The notes under the pieces: generated by a model
What the model was told of the DNA's origin: nothing
What the model saw: only the letters and a program-made list of their open reading frames with translations
Database searches by the model: none
Origin: Mesorhizobium sangaii
GTDB lineage: Bacteria; Pseudomonadota; Alphaproteobacteria; Rhizobiales; Rhizobiaceae
Assembly: GCF_014207355.1 (NCBI RefSeq)
Contig: NZ_JACHEF010000004.1
Span: 434,001 to 498,000, forward strand
DNA length: 64,000 bases
Direction: 5' to 3'
Made by a program: the position numbers and the translations under genes
Shown here: positions 26,670 through 35,802 of the stretch, piece by piece
Layout of the letters: each line of letters begins with the position of its first letter
Numbering within the stretch: position 1 is the first letter of the stretch

Positions 26670-28517
26670 TCACGGCGCATGTTGGTTGGCTGAACGGGGG
26701 ATCGATTCTACGAGGCGTCGCGTATAGGGGTGCTGCGGGTCATCGATAACCCGCTCCGTCGGTCCCTCCTCGACGATCTCGCCAAGATAGAGGACATAGA
26801 TGCGCTCGGCGATCTGGCGGACGACGGCAAGGTCGTGGGTGATGAAGAGATATGACAACCCGTGCTCAGCCTGCAGACGCTTGAAGAGGTTGAGCACTTG
26901 CGCCTGCACCGAGACGTCGAGGGCTGATACCGGTTCGTCGCAGACGAGGATCGCTGGTTTGACGGCAAGCGCGCGCGCGATGGCGACCCGCTGGCGCTCG
27001 CCGCCCGAGAGCGACGCCGGCCGGCGCGTGGCGTACGCGGCGGACAAACCGACATCGGCCAGCAGCGCCGCTATCCGCTCCGGCGTCGACGCGCTGGCTG
27101 CGCCCGCGGAGGCCCGCAGCGCCTCGCTGAGTGCCTGGCCGACGCTGTGCCTCGGATTGAGTGTCGAATACGGATCCTGAAAGATCATCTGGATGGTCCG
27201 GCGAACACGAGCGCGGTCGGCCTTCGCCATGGCGCCGAAATCTGCTGCCGCGATGCCGTCGATGCGGATGTCGCCTGCAGTCGGCGTTTCGAGGCCGACA
27301 AGGCAGCGCCCGAGCGTGGTCTTGCCCGAGCCGGATTCGCCGACAAGGCCGACGCTTTCACCGGGCATGATGCGCAGCGATACGTGCTTCACCGCACAGA
27401 TCGGATGGCCCCGAGGACCGTCGAACGTCTTGACGAGCGCGTCGATGCGGACGAGCGCCCCCTCGGTCTCGTCACGGCGCGGCGTTGCCGGCGCCGCGCA
27501 GAGCGCCGCCGTGCGCAGCGCATCGAGCTCGCACTGAATCTCGTCCTGGCGAACGCATGCGGTGAGCCGGCCGATATCGCGGGCGACCAGCGGCGGCTTG
27601 CCGGCGCGGCAAATCTGCTTCGCCCAGTCGCAGCGGTCGGCGAACCCGCATCGGCCGACTACATCGGCCGCTTGGGGCACGGAGCCCCGGATCGCGACGA
27701 GCCGCGGCACGCGAATATCGGCCGGCGGTTCCGACAGCAAAAGTCCCAGGGTGTAAGGATGGTACGGCTGGCGCTCGACAGCGGCTGCGTCGCCGACTTC
27801 GAGCAGCGAGCCGGCATAGAGCACATAGATGCGCTCGCAGGTCGAGAATGCCAGCCTCAGGTTGTGGGTAATGAGGATCAGGCTCATGTGCCGCTCGCGC
27901 TGGATACGTCGCAGCAGCCTGATGATCTCGGCCTGAGTCGTTACGTCGAGCGCCGTCGAAGGCTCGTCGGCGATGAGCAGCTCCGGGTCGCGAGCAAGGG
28001 CTGCGGCAAGCGCCACGCGCTGGCACATGCCGCCCGACAGCTGGAATGGCATGCGGCGGGCTACATCGTCTTCGACGATGCCGACTTCCGCCAGGCGGCG
28101 TTTCACCTCTGCCGCACGCGGCGCGCGCGAGGCGAATTCAGGCCGGCCGCGCAGCATCTCGTCGATGTGGTCGCCGCCTCGCATGAGCGGATTCAGCATC
28201 GTGAACGGATCCTGCATAAGCATCGACACGCGAAACCCGCGGATCTTGCGGAGTTCCGTCTCGGAGAGACCCATCAGGGAAATGCCGTCCAGCGTGACGG
28301 TTCCCGTGGCATTTATGCCCGGCGGCAATATGCCGGCGATCGCTCGTGCGGTGAGCGATTTTCCGGATCCCGATTCGCCGACGATCGCAATGGTCTCGCC
28401 CCGCTCGACTGCGATGCTCAAGGGCGTCGTGATGGGCACCGCGCCGTGTGAGATTGCTAGCCCCTCGACCCTGAGGAGCGGATTCTCGTGACCAGTGCTC
28501 GCTACGTGTGTGTTCAC
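26670..28517 (-). CDS. Oligopeptide ABC transporter, fused double ATP-binding protein (DppD-DppF type)
   Basis: Two ATPase cassettes lie in one 615-residue chain. The first has Walker A GESGSGKSLTARA and signature LSGGMCQRVALA; the second has GESGSGKTTLGRCL and signature LSGGERQRVAIARALA, each followed by its Walker B (LLIADEP, ILVCDEP). The peptide-transporter C-terminal extension with Cys (RCGFADRCDWAKQICRAGKP) follows the first cassette. Single-chain double cassettes occur in rhizobial peptide importers. Last gene of the operon; its start overlaps the DppC end by four bases. Confidence 0.92.
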   Translation of the reverse strand: MNTHVASTGHENPLLRVEGLAISHGAVPITTPLSIAVERGETIAIVGESGSGKSLTARAIAGILPPGINATGTVTLDGISLMGLSETELRKIRGFRVSMLMQDPFTMLNPLMRGGDHIDEMLRGRPEFASRAPRAAEVKRRLAEVGIVEDDVARRMPFQLSGGMCQRVALAAALARDPELLIADEPSTALDVTTQAEIIRLLRRIQRERHMSLILITHNLRLAFSTCERIYVLYAGSLLEVGDAAAVERQPYHPYTLGLLLSEPPADIRVPRLVAIRGSVPQAADVVGRCGFADRCDWAKQICRAGKPPLVARDIGRLTACVRQDEIQCELDALRTAALCAAPATPRRDETEGALVRIDALVKTFDGPRGHPICAVKHVSLRIMPGESVGLVGESGSGKTTLGRCLVGLETPTAGDIRIDGIAAADFGAMAKADRARVRRTIQMIFQDPYSTLNPRHSVGQALSEALRASAGAASASTPERIAALLADVGLSAAYATRRPASLSGGERQRVAIARALAVKPAILVCDEPVSALDVSVQAQVLNLFKRLQAEHGLSYLFITHDLAVVRQIAERIYVLYLGEIVEEGPTERVIDDPQHPYTRRLVESIPRSANQHAP

Positions 28518-29356
28518 TTTGCAAACCGCTCGAGCAGCCAGTCGCCGATGAGGTTCATGCTGACCGCAGTAAGGATGATCATTCCCGCGGGCAGGAGCAG
28601 CGCAACCGGATTGGAGAAAAGGATATTGCGGTTCTCGAACAGCATTCGACCCCAGTCGGGGGTCCCCGGTTCAACGCCAAGGCCGAGGAACGACAGCCCG
28701 GCGAGATTGACAAGCGCGAAGGCGAAGTCGAGGACGACATAGGCCAAAATGATCGGCAGCACGTTGGGAAGGATGTGGACGAACAGAATACGGGTCTTCG
28801 AGATGCCGAGCGTGCGGGCGGCGTCGATATAGGGAAGCGGCCGCTGCTCAAGGACCGCGCTCCGAACGATGCGCGTATCGGGGGCCGTGAAGAGGACGAC
28901 CAGAACGAACACGGCGGTCCAGTATCCGCCACCTGCCACGCCGACGACGACGATCGCCACGAGCGGTCCCGGCAACGCTAACATGAAATCCACCCAGCGC
29001 ATGATCGCCGAATCGACCAGGCCGCCGAGATAGCCCGAAAGAAGGCCAAGCAGGGTCGCGATCGCGAAAGCTCCGCCGGCGACGACGACCGGGCCGACCA
29101 AGGCAGTTCTTGCCCCGTAGATCACGCGCGACAGGACATCGCGGCCAAGAAGGTCCGTCCCCGCGATGTGGGCGGCGGAAGGCGGCGTATCGCCGACCCC
29201 GAGACGCTGGAGGAAGGGCGAATAAGGGGCTATCCCTTCCCCAAGGACGGCGCAGCTCACCACCACCGCGATAATCAGCACAGCAATGAGAATGACGATC
29301 GGCAGGCGCTGCGGCAGCTTCGTCTTTCGCGTCTCGTTGATGGCTGGGGCGCTCAT
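28514..29356 (-). CDS. Oligopeptide ABC transporter permease (DppC type)
   Basis: Start ATG 29356 overlaps the end of the DppB-type gene (ATGA). The 280-residue protein has an N-terminal membrane helix (VILIAVLIIAVVVSCAVLGE), the DppC-type periplasmic GTDLLGRDVLSRVIYG motif, and the EAA-loop region (AARTLGISKTRILFVHILPN) that contacts the ATPase. Six membrane segments are evident. Intact. Confidence 0.92.
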   Translation of the reverse strand: MSAPAINETRKTKLPQRLPIVILIAVLIIAVVVSCAVLGEGIAPYSPFLQRLGVGDTPPSAAHIAGTDLLGRDVLSRVIYGARTALVGPVVVAGGAFAIATLLGLLSGYLGGLVDSAIMRWVDFMLALPGPLVAIVVVGVAGGGYWTAVFVLVVLFTAPDTRIVRSAVLEQRPLPYIDAARTLGISKTRILFVHILPNVLPIILAYVVLDFAFALVNLAGLSFLGLGVEPGTPDWGRMLFENRNILFSNPVALLLPAGMIILTAVSMNLIGDWLLERFAK

Positions 29357-30288
29357 GACTCGACCCTGCCGAAGCGGATGCGCGGGTCGATCAGCATGTA
29401 GATCACGTCGGTCGCCAGGTTGACCAGCACGACGAAGACAGAAAAGAGCAGCGTGGTGCCCTGGATCGTCGGGATGTCGCGCTTCTGTACCGCATCGATC
29501 GTCAAAGCGCCGAGACCTGGCAAGGAAAAGGTGACCTCGACGTAGATCGCGCCGGAGACGATCCCGACGACGATGAGCCCAGCGGCCGTGACCACGGGAA
29601 TGAGAGCGTTCCTGAGCACATAGGCGAATGTGATGCGCCGCGAACTCAGCCCGCGTGCCCGCGCAAAGGTGACGTAGTCCCGGTCCAGCTCCTCGATCAT
29701 CGCCGCGCGCGTGATCTTGATGACTATGGCCATGACCGAGATCGCAAGCGCAAGCGCCGGAAGCGTCAGGTGCCAAGCACGGTTGAGGAATCCGGTCCCC
29801 GGACCGAAGATCGGGAACCAGTGCAACAGGGCGCCGAAGAAATAGAGAAGGAAAATGCCGGTGACGAAGGCCGGTGAGCTGATGCCGAACACCCCGAACA
29901 TGACAACCGCCCGGTCGAGCCGCGTGCCGCGGCGGAAAGCACCGACCGCTCCAAGCACGACGCCAAGGCCGAGAACGAGAACAGCACTCATCAAGCTCAG
30001 GAAGATGGTTACACCGAGCCGATCGGCGATGGTGCTCGTCACCGCCCGATTGCCCAGGATGGAGACACCCAGATCGCCTTGGACCACCTTCGATAGCCAT
30101 TTGAAGTATTGAATGAGGAATGGATCGTCCAAGTGATAGTGCTCGCGGATGGCGGCAAGCGTTGCCGGGTCTGACGCGCGCGCGCCGAGCAGGGAACGCA
30201 CCGGATCGCCGGGTGCGATGTGGACCAGCGCGAAGACGCCGAAGGATATTATGAGGAGGAGTGGGACCGCCACGGCGAACCGCCGCAT
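29353..30288 (-). CDS. Oligopeptide ABC transporter permease (DppB type)
   Basis: ATG 30288 begins MRRFAVAVPLLLIISFGVFA, the usual first helix; HIAPGDPVRSLLG is the DppB-type periplasmic motif and FARARGLSSRRITFAYVLRN the EAA loop. A GTG at 30318 overlapping the preceding stop is an alternative start. 311 residues, six helices, intact. Confidence 0.92.
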   Translation of the reverse strand: MRRFAVAVPLLLIISFGVFALVHIAPGDPVRSLLGARASDPATLAAIREHYHLDDPFLIQYFKWLSKVVQGDLGVSILGNRAVTSTIADRLGVTIFLSLMSAVLVLGLGVVLGAVGAFRRGTRLDRAVVMFGVFGISSPAFVTGIFLLYFFGALLHWFPIFGPGTGFLNRAWHLTLPALALAISVMAIVIKITRAAMIEELDRDYVTFARARGLSSRRITFAYVLRNALIPVVTAAGLIVVGIVSGAIYVEVTFSLPGLGALTIDAVQKRDIPTIQGTTLLFSVFVVLVNLATDVIYMLIDPRIRFGRVES

Positions 30289-30314
30289 GACGAAGACGAC
30301 AACTCCCGAGCCGG

Positions 30315-32246
30315 TCACCGGGGCGACCCGAGGTAGCGGTCGAACCAGCCGATCATGCGGCGCCATGCGTCGAGCTGATGGTCGCGCTCGCGCAGGCCGT
30401 GGCCTTCGCGCGGGTAGACGACCAGCTCGGACTCGACGCCGCGCTCGAGTAGCGCCGCATATAACTCCTGCGCCTGGCCGAGCGGAGTGCATCGATCGCC
30501 CTCGCCATGCATAATCAATGTCGGCGTCGTGGGTCTGTCGAGCCGCGTGATGGCTGAGCGGTCGACCGCTACGCGGCGAAAGCGCTCCTCAGACAGCGGC
30601 CCGCCGTTGATGAAAGCATGGAAGTCGTGGTTGCAGGAATAGTGGCTTGAGAGTTGGTTGGCGAAGCCGGAGACCATCACCGCGGCCTTGAACCGGTTAG
30701 TCGTTGCGACCGCCCAGGCCGTAAGATAGCCGCCGTAGCTGGCGCCGGTGATGCCGAGCCGGTCGGGGTCGCTAATCCCCGCTGTGACACATCTGTCGAG
30801 GCCGGCGAGGATATCTTGAAACTCGGCCCCCGCCGGGTCGCCGACATTCAGCATGCCGAACGCCTTGCCCCAGCCAACATTGCCACGGTAGTTGGGAAGG
30901 AAGACGGCGTAACCGGCGGTCGCGAACGGCAGCGCGTCACCCGGATTGTAGGCATGCCTGACCGCCCAGCTCGGGCCGCCGTGGATGTCCACGATGGTCG
31001 GCCTCGGCCCCTTGGCGCCGTCGCGTGGCAGCAGCACCAGCCCCTCCAGTTCTACGCCATCTGCCCCTTTCCAGGCAACGGCGCGGACCTCCGGGTAGGC
31101 GTTGAAGTCCCTAGCCACGTCGCGGTTCAGATTGGAGACCACCGACCATGCGGAAGCCTTCGCGCCGGACTTGAATACTATTTCAGGCGGCGCACCGTCG
31201 CTCTCGCGCACCGCCGCGAACCCCTTAATGTCGGGCGCGGTCGTTATGCCAGCGCTGAAGGTCCTCGTGCCGATGATCGCGTCTTCTTGCGTCATCCATT
31301 CGACGCTGCCGTCGAGATGTGTGACGCCATAGACGGAGCCGAGCCGCGACCAGCCGGTGAACCAGAGGCTGTCGTCGTCGCGCCACTTCATCGACGTAAT
31401 GCTCGACATGCCGCCCGGGGCGACGGTGATGATCTTGCCTGTGGCGATGTCGAGGATGCTGATTTCGCTGGCGACGAGGCCACGGTCGCTGGACCACCCA
31501 TCAAGGAAGGCGATGCGCTTGCCGCTCGGATCTGCCGCGGGGGCCAGGAGCTGCCAGCGCGCGCGGTGCAGGATCGTCGCGGCACCTGTCGCAAGATCGA
31601 TCCTGGTCAGTTCGGCGTGATACCAGCCGCGCTCGCTCGGGTCGACGGAGACGACTGCAAGGGCGGCATCATCGCCGACAAGTTCGAATTCCCAGACGCT
31701 GAACTTGGACGGCCCGACCTCGACCGTCGACCCGTCGTCGACCCTGACGCGGAACAAACGGCGCCGCGCATTCGCCGGGCTCGTCACCGCGGGATCCTCG
31801 GGCTCTCCCCAGGTCAGGCGCTGCGCACCATTGGTCGCGCCACCGTCGAGGCCGCGATCCGCGGCCATGACAATGAGGCTCCGACCATCCGGCGCCCACC
31901 TCATGTCCTCGATGGTGCCGGCGAGTTCCCCTACTGGCCGCTCGCCGTGATCGTCCTTGAGGAACAGCGACATTCTTCCTTGCAAAGCCCGATCGGAAAC
32001 AAACGCCAGCGTCCCGTCGACCGGCGACAGATGCGGCAGGCCGTCGCCGCCCGGCCCGTTGGTCAACTGCACCGCTTCTGCTCCATCGAGTGAAAAGCGC
32101 CAAATGCGGCTCTGCGGGGATTGCCGCAGCTCGTGCGCGGCGGGGCGAACAGCTGCAACGACCGCCGTGCCATCGCGGGTGAAGGACAGATCCGAAGGAA
32201 AGCGCAGTTGATGAAGTCGTGCGAGACTCGCTTCAAAAAAGTCCAT
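30315..32246 (-). CDS. S9-family serine peptidase (acylaminoacyl/prolyl-oligopeptidase type)
   Basis: The N-terminal ~380 residues are a seven-bladed propeller-like region (repeats with SLDGAEAVQL, FLDGWSSDRG). The C-terminal alpha/beta-hydrolase has GITGASYGGYLTAWA (nucleophile Ser), HGEGDRCTPLGQAQE (Asp) and PREGHGLRERDH (His), in the order of family S9. No signal peptide, so it acts in the cytoplasm, probably on imported peptides. It lies between the solute-binding protein and permease genes of the transporter operon. Confidence 0.9.
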   Translation of the reverse strand: MDFFEASLARLHQLRFPSDLSFTRDGTAVVAAVRPAAHELRQSPQSRIWRFSLDGAEAVQLTNGPGGDGLPHLSPVDGTLAFVSDRALQGRMSLFLKDDHGERPVGELAGTIEDMRWAPDGRSLIVMAADRGLDGGATNGAQRLTWGEPEDPAVTSPANARRRLFRVRVDDGSTVEVGPSKFSVWEFELVGDDAALAVVSVDPSERGWYHAELTRIDLATGAATILHRARWQLLAPAADPSGKRIAFLDGWSSDRGLVASEISILDIATGKIITVAPGGMSSITSMKWRDDDSLWFTGWSRLGSVYGVTHLDGSVEWMTQEDAIIGTRTFSAGITTAPDIKGFAAVRESDGAPPEIVFKSGAKASAWSVVSNLNRDVARDFNAYPEVRAVAWKGADGVELEGLVLLPRDGAKGPRPTIVDIHGGPSWAVRHAYNPGDALPFATAGYAVFLPNYRGNVGWGKAFGMLNVGDPAGAEFQDILAGLDRCVTAGISDPDRLGITGASYGGYLTAWAVATTNRFKAAVMVSGFANQLSSHYSCNHDFHAFINGGPLSEERFRRVAVDRSAITRLDRPTTPTLIMHGEGDRCTPLGQAQELYAALLERGVESELVVYPREGHGLRERDHQLDAWRRMIGWFDRYLGSPR

Positions 32247-32349
32247 CGGCCGACACCTTCAGCGATTCACGGGCTGACGCACGCGCGCGCAAGCGCCGGT
32301 CGATGCGAAAACGATGAGAATGGCCATGGCCAAGCGGCCCCGCGATCCC

Positions 32350-33951
32350 TTACTTTAAGCCAAAACCTCTGATCGCCCACGGGATGCTGTACCAGAAGGC
32401 GGTGTAGCCGGTGAGCCTGTACTTGTTGTTGATCGCCATCGCCGAGGCGGGCCAGAAGATCGGCACGAGCGAGACGTCCTCGTTGGCGATCTTGAACACG
32501 CCCTTCAGTGCATCGGCGCGCGCCTTGGGGTCGGCGTTTTCGTTGGCGATCTTCAGGAAGGCATCGACTTCGTCGTTCTTGAAGTTCGATGCGTTCATGC
32601 CCTCCTTCACTGCCGTCGCACTCGAGAAGAACAGGTAGGGATAGTTGGCCGCATCGGCAAAGTCCGGATAGTACGCCGAGATCTGCATGCCAAGATTCTC
32701 ATGCCGAAAGTACTGCGCGAGCCAGGTGTTGTTATCCATCTGCTGGATGCTTGCACGGATGCCGATCTGCTTCAGGTTTTCCACCACCGACTGCATGATG
32801 TTGACCATGTAGGGATCGTCGGTTGATGCGGGAATGGTGATGTCAAAGCCGTCCGGATGGCCGGATTGTGCCAGCTCGGCTTTCGCCTTTGTCAGATCAA
32901 ATGGGTAGCTCGGCAAGGTAGCGTAGAACGCGCGGACCTCGTCAGGAGTTAGAACTCCGGACCATATCTCGGGCGGGTTCAATGCCGTCGCCGCCTCGCC
33001 GTTGCCCTTGAGGAGCGCCTTGACCAGGCCTTCCCGGTCGACGGCATAGGCTACGGCACGGCGCACATGGATATCGTCGAACGGCGGCGTCGAGTGATCG
33101 AGAGTGAGCGCGAACACGCCGAGCGACGGCTTGGTGACAATATCGACGTTGCTTAGCGCCCTCCACTGGTCGACGTCGGAGATGGCGAGATCGAAGGTGC
33201 CGTCGATGTCGCCGCTCTGCATGGCCAGCAGCCGGGCCTGCCGATCTGGGATCGCCTGGAAGGTGATCCGTTTCACCACTGGCTTCGGCCCCCAGTAATC
33301 GTCGCGCGCTTCGAGGATGACATGATCTGTCGGGACGAATTCAACAAGCTTGTAGGGGCCAGTCCCCAGCGGCAGAACCTCAGGCGTTCCGATGTTCTTG
33401 TCTGCGAGCTGTTCTTTCTTGAAGACGAAACCCGCCATGTGAGCGGCCGTGTAGGCGAACTGGACATTCGGCGCCTTCAATTTGACGGTCACCTCATCGG
33501 GAGCCGTCGCCTCGACAGTCGCCACCGAACTGTAGAAGGAGGCGAGCTGCGAGCCGGAAGCCGGGTTCATGTGATACTTGAAGGTGGCGAGGATATCGTC
33601 AGCCGTGAACGGACTTCCGTCACCGAATTTTACGCCGCTCCGCAGGTGATACTTGATCGTCGTCGGATCGATCTGCTCCCACTTGTCGGCCGATGCGGGT
33701 TCGAGAGCGAGATCGTCGCCGAAGGCTAGCGGCCCTTCCTGGACGAGCGACATGATCGCGCCAGTATACGTCGTCCAGGCATGCGGAACGAAGAGCGTGT
33801 CGGGGATGCTGGGCAGCGCCCAGGTGATCGATTCGATCTGCTCTTCTGCCTTTGCCGAAGGTGCTATCGCGAATGCCCCAGTGATGACGAAGGCGGCGGT
33901 GAGAGCCACCCAGTTGATCATGGCGCTACGCCGAGTGAACCCCTTTTCCAT
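32350..33951 (-). CDS. Oligopeptide ABC transporter substrate-binding protein (family 5)
   Basis: ATG 33951 follows GGGGGAG. A Tat- or Sec-type signal (FTRRSAMINWVALTAAFVIT) precedes the mature part, which has YHLRSGVKFGDGSPFTADDI, a hallmark of family 5 binding proteins, and GTGPYKLVEF. 533 residues. It would capture peptides in the periplasm for the downstream permeases. First gene of the operon 33951 to 26670. Confidence 0.9.
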   Translation of the reverse strand: MEKGFTRRSAMINWVALTAAFVITGAFAIAPSAKAEEQIESITWALPSIPDTLFVPHAWTTYTGAIMSLVQEGPLAFGDDLALEPASADKWEQIDPTTIKYHLRSGVKFGDGSPFTADDILATFKYHMNPASGSQLASFYSSVATVEATAPDEVTVKLKAPNVQFAYTAAHMAGFVFKKEQLADKNIGTPEVLPLGTGPYKLVEFVPTDHVILEARDDYWGPKPVVKRITFQAIPDRQARLLAMQSGDIDGTFDLAISDVDQWRALSNVDIVTKPSLGVFALTLDHSTPPFDDIHVRRAVAYAVDREGLVKALLKGNGEAATALNPPEIWSGVLTPDEVRAFYATLPSYPFDLTKAKAELAQSGHPDGFDITIPASTDDPYMVNIMQSVVENLKQIGIRASIQQMDNNTWLAQYFRHENLGMQISAYYPDFADAANYPYLFFSSATAVKEGMNASNFKNDEVDAFLKIANENADPKARADALKGVFKIANEDVSLVPIFWPASAMAINNKYRLTGYTAFWYSIPWAIRGFGLK

Positions 33952-34085
33952 TTGCTCCCCCTTCGTGCAATCCTGTCGCACAGGCTGTCTGAATGTACGC
34001 GATCATTGTCGCATACGCAAAGGAAGCAGCCGTTTATCGACTTAATCGAGGTGTCGCGGATGGGGTCAAAATCAGACCTTCAGCA

Positions 34086-34151
34086 TTAGCCGCGATTGCG
34101 TCGTTGGCGCTCCCACTCAACGGGAAACCCACGCACAAACTGCAATTGCAT
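34086..34151 (-). pseudogene. 3' remnant of a serine-recombinase partner gene
   Basis: The minus strand reads MQLQFVRGFPVEWERQRRNR then stop, matching the end of the gene at 51591-52018 (MQLQPLVRGFPVEWERQRRS). The DNA match continues ~30 bases beyond the stop. Nothing upstream of the fragment resembles the rest of the gene. Confidence 0.6.
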
Positions 34152-34427
34152 TGAATCCTGCGGAGAAGGTTGGATCCCGGCTCCTCTCCCTCTACCACCC
34201 TCACAGTCCAAACAATTCTCTGCTCCGCTGGCAGGCGCTCTGAAGCCCAGCGTTTGCAGGGTGTGTGGCCAAAAGCTGGGGAGTGCCGCCGCGCGTGAGC
34301 GTGCAAATTGCTCTCTGAATGCCCATCATTCTCCGAAGCTGGGGAGTAGCTCCAAAAATCCCCAGGTTTTGACAACAGCAATATCAATGCCTTAGCGCCG
34401 GCCTTGCTGGGGGCGGTTTTGCGGTTC

Positions 34428-34553
34428 GCTCGCCTGTCAAGAAGGACCACAACTAAGTCGTCGCTCGCTAGGTCCGGCTTGCGCCAACTACGGACATCGC
34501 AACTACTGGGACGTCGTGTTTTGCCCCGGAAGCAGATCGGCGGCTTTCGAGCA
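34428..34553 (+). repeat. Dispersed ~120-bp repeat, copy 1
   Basis: The stretch from CGCTCGCCTGTCAAGAAGGA to the region GGAAGCAGATCGG matches 41748-41864 in the same orientation with scattered mismatches and small indels, including GTCCGGCTTGCGCCAACTAC against GTCCGGCTTGCGCCAGCTAC. Confidence 0.8.
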
Positions 34554-34810
34554 TCTAGTTGGCAAAAGCAGCCATTCAGCTCACGACCCGAACTGGTCAC
34601 TCGGAGCTGTCATTGGCCTGATGAGGAACTGACGCGGGTTTTGCCTCGACTGCGCCATTTCCCGACATTCATGGCGTTTCTTCAAACCAGCCGTTCACGC
34701 GCTTCGGCAGGTGTCGACCCTTACCGGACGGCTGGTGGTTCGGTAAAGGTGGTAGTTGCGCGGCCTTTCAGTGCTAACCCCGGCCGGTTGTAGGCCCGCC
34801 AGCGGCCCCG

Positions 34811-35521
34811 TCACGGATGCAATGAAACAAGCTTGTCTGCGACAAGCGACTGCAAGTGCCACAAGTTGCGATCCCGAATGCCTAAAGCCTCCAATTGCGA
34901 GACTGTGTTGTAGAGATATTCGGCGCACGACCCTCCGTGACCACATGCTTTAGCCAAAATACCGGCCGTCTCATCCGGCGTAAGGCCTCCCACATAGTTG
35001 ACCCCCTTTCGACTGACGACGAAGGCAAGTGCTCGAAAGCCCCCTTGGGCCGTTTGAACCTGCACCCATCGCGAGGTTTGGGTGGACGGCTTGCTGGAGG
35101 GTCTCACGGGCATTTCGCGCCGAACAAGTTTTCCGAGCTGGTCTTCAACGGTATCCTCGGCCAGCCGCAGAACCATCCCCTTGCACTGCCCACCCCTGTC
35201 GAGCCCCATCATGAGGCCCGGCTGGTCGAGGGTTCCGCGCCAATCTTTCATGCGAATGCAGAATGAACGGTGCCACCCCCGCACGACGCTAGAACGCTGC
35301 TCCACATGCTCCACAGCCGGCTTCCAGAGAAGTGAGCCATAGGCGAAGATCCACACATCCTGTCCTGCAGGACGCGACGCCAGCATCTCCCGAACGGTGG
35401 CATTCCACTCGGTTTCGGTATTCCGAACCATATCCTGGGCCGGGCCGGTGTTCTCAATCGCCCGATAGGCGCGCGCGACCAAATCTGCGGTCAGCGCCAT
35501 TCGGCCTCGCGCTCTCGGCAT
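34811..35521 (-). CDS. ChaC-like gamma-glutamylcyclotransferase
   Basis: ATG 35521 follows GAGAGG. WIFAYGSLLWKP is the defining nucleotide- or substrate-loop motif of the ChaC/GGCT fold, and the catalytic Glu is likely in the VRREM region. Members cleave glutathione to 5-oxoproline and Cys-Gly. 236 residues, intact, cytoplasmic. It is divergent from the cyclase at 35803. Confidence 0.85.
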   Translation of the reverse strand: MPRARGRMALTADLVARAYRAIENTGPAQDMVRNTETEWNATVREMLASRPAGQDVWIFAYGSLLWKPAVEHVEQRSSVVRGWHRSFCIRMKDWRGTLDQPGLMMGLDRGGQCKGMVLRLAEDTVEDQLGKLVRREMPVRPSSKPSTQTSRWVQVQTAQGGFRALAFVVSRKGVNYVGGLTPDETAGILAKACGHGGSCAEYLYNTVSQLEALGIRDRNLWHLQSLVADKLVSLHP

Positions 35522-35802
35522 ACGACACCTCTCGAAAAACCCATGTGATGTTAACAGACCTGTGCTGCAACAACACTGTCGCGGCCACACCAGAACTGAT
35601 GTCCACTTCTGGCGCGAAACGGCCGTCCTACATATGCCCACCAAATTTCGGCTTTGGATCAGAACCGGCGAGGCTCGCATCGGGTTTTGAACCCGGCTCA
35701 AACCCTAACCCTTACTCGACTGGCCCATCAGTGGTTAGCGGCATCGGGACCCTATGTGCTACTCTTCCCACCACTCGGTTCCGACTGAGGGGAGGTTCCT
35801 TC

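Larger units (their letters stand above)
33952..34810. other. Intergenic stretch with two repeat relics
   Basis: No gene is supported. It contains the end of a recombinase-partner gene (34086-34151) and one copy of a ~120-bp repeat (34428-34553). The remainder is featureless and open frames there look spurious. Confidence 0.5.

Noticed and set aside
27147..28451. 434-residue plus-strand open frame
   Set aside because: Antisense shadow of the double ATPase gene in high-GC DNA.
30654..32093. 479-residue plus-strand open frame
   Set aside because: Antisense to the S9 peptidase, which has a complete catalytic triad.
35680..35720. tRNA-like arm around GGTTTTGAACCCGGCTC
   Set aside because: No cloverleaf could be built around it; it lies in the divergent spacer between ChaC and the cyclase.
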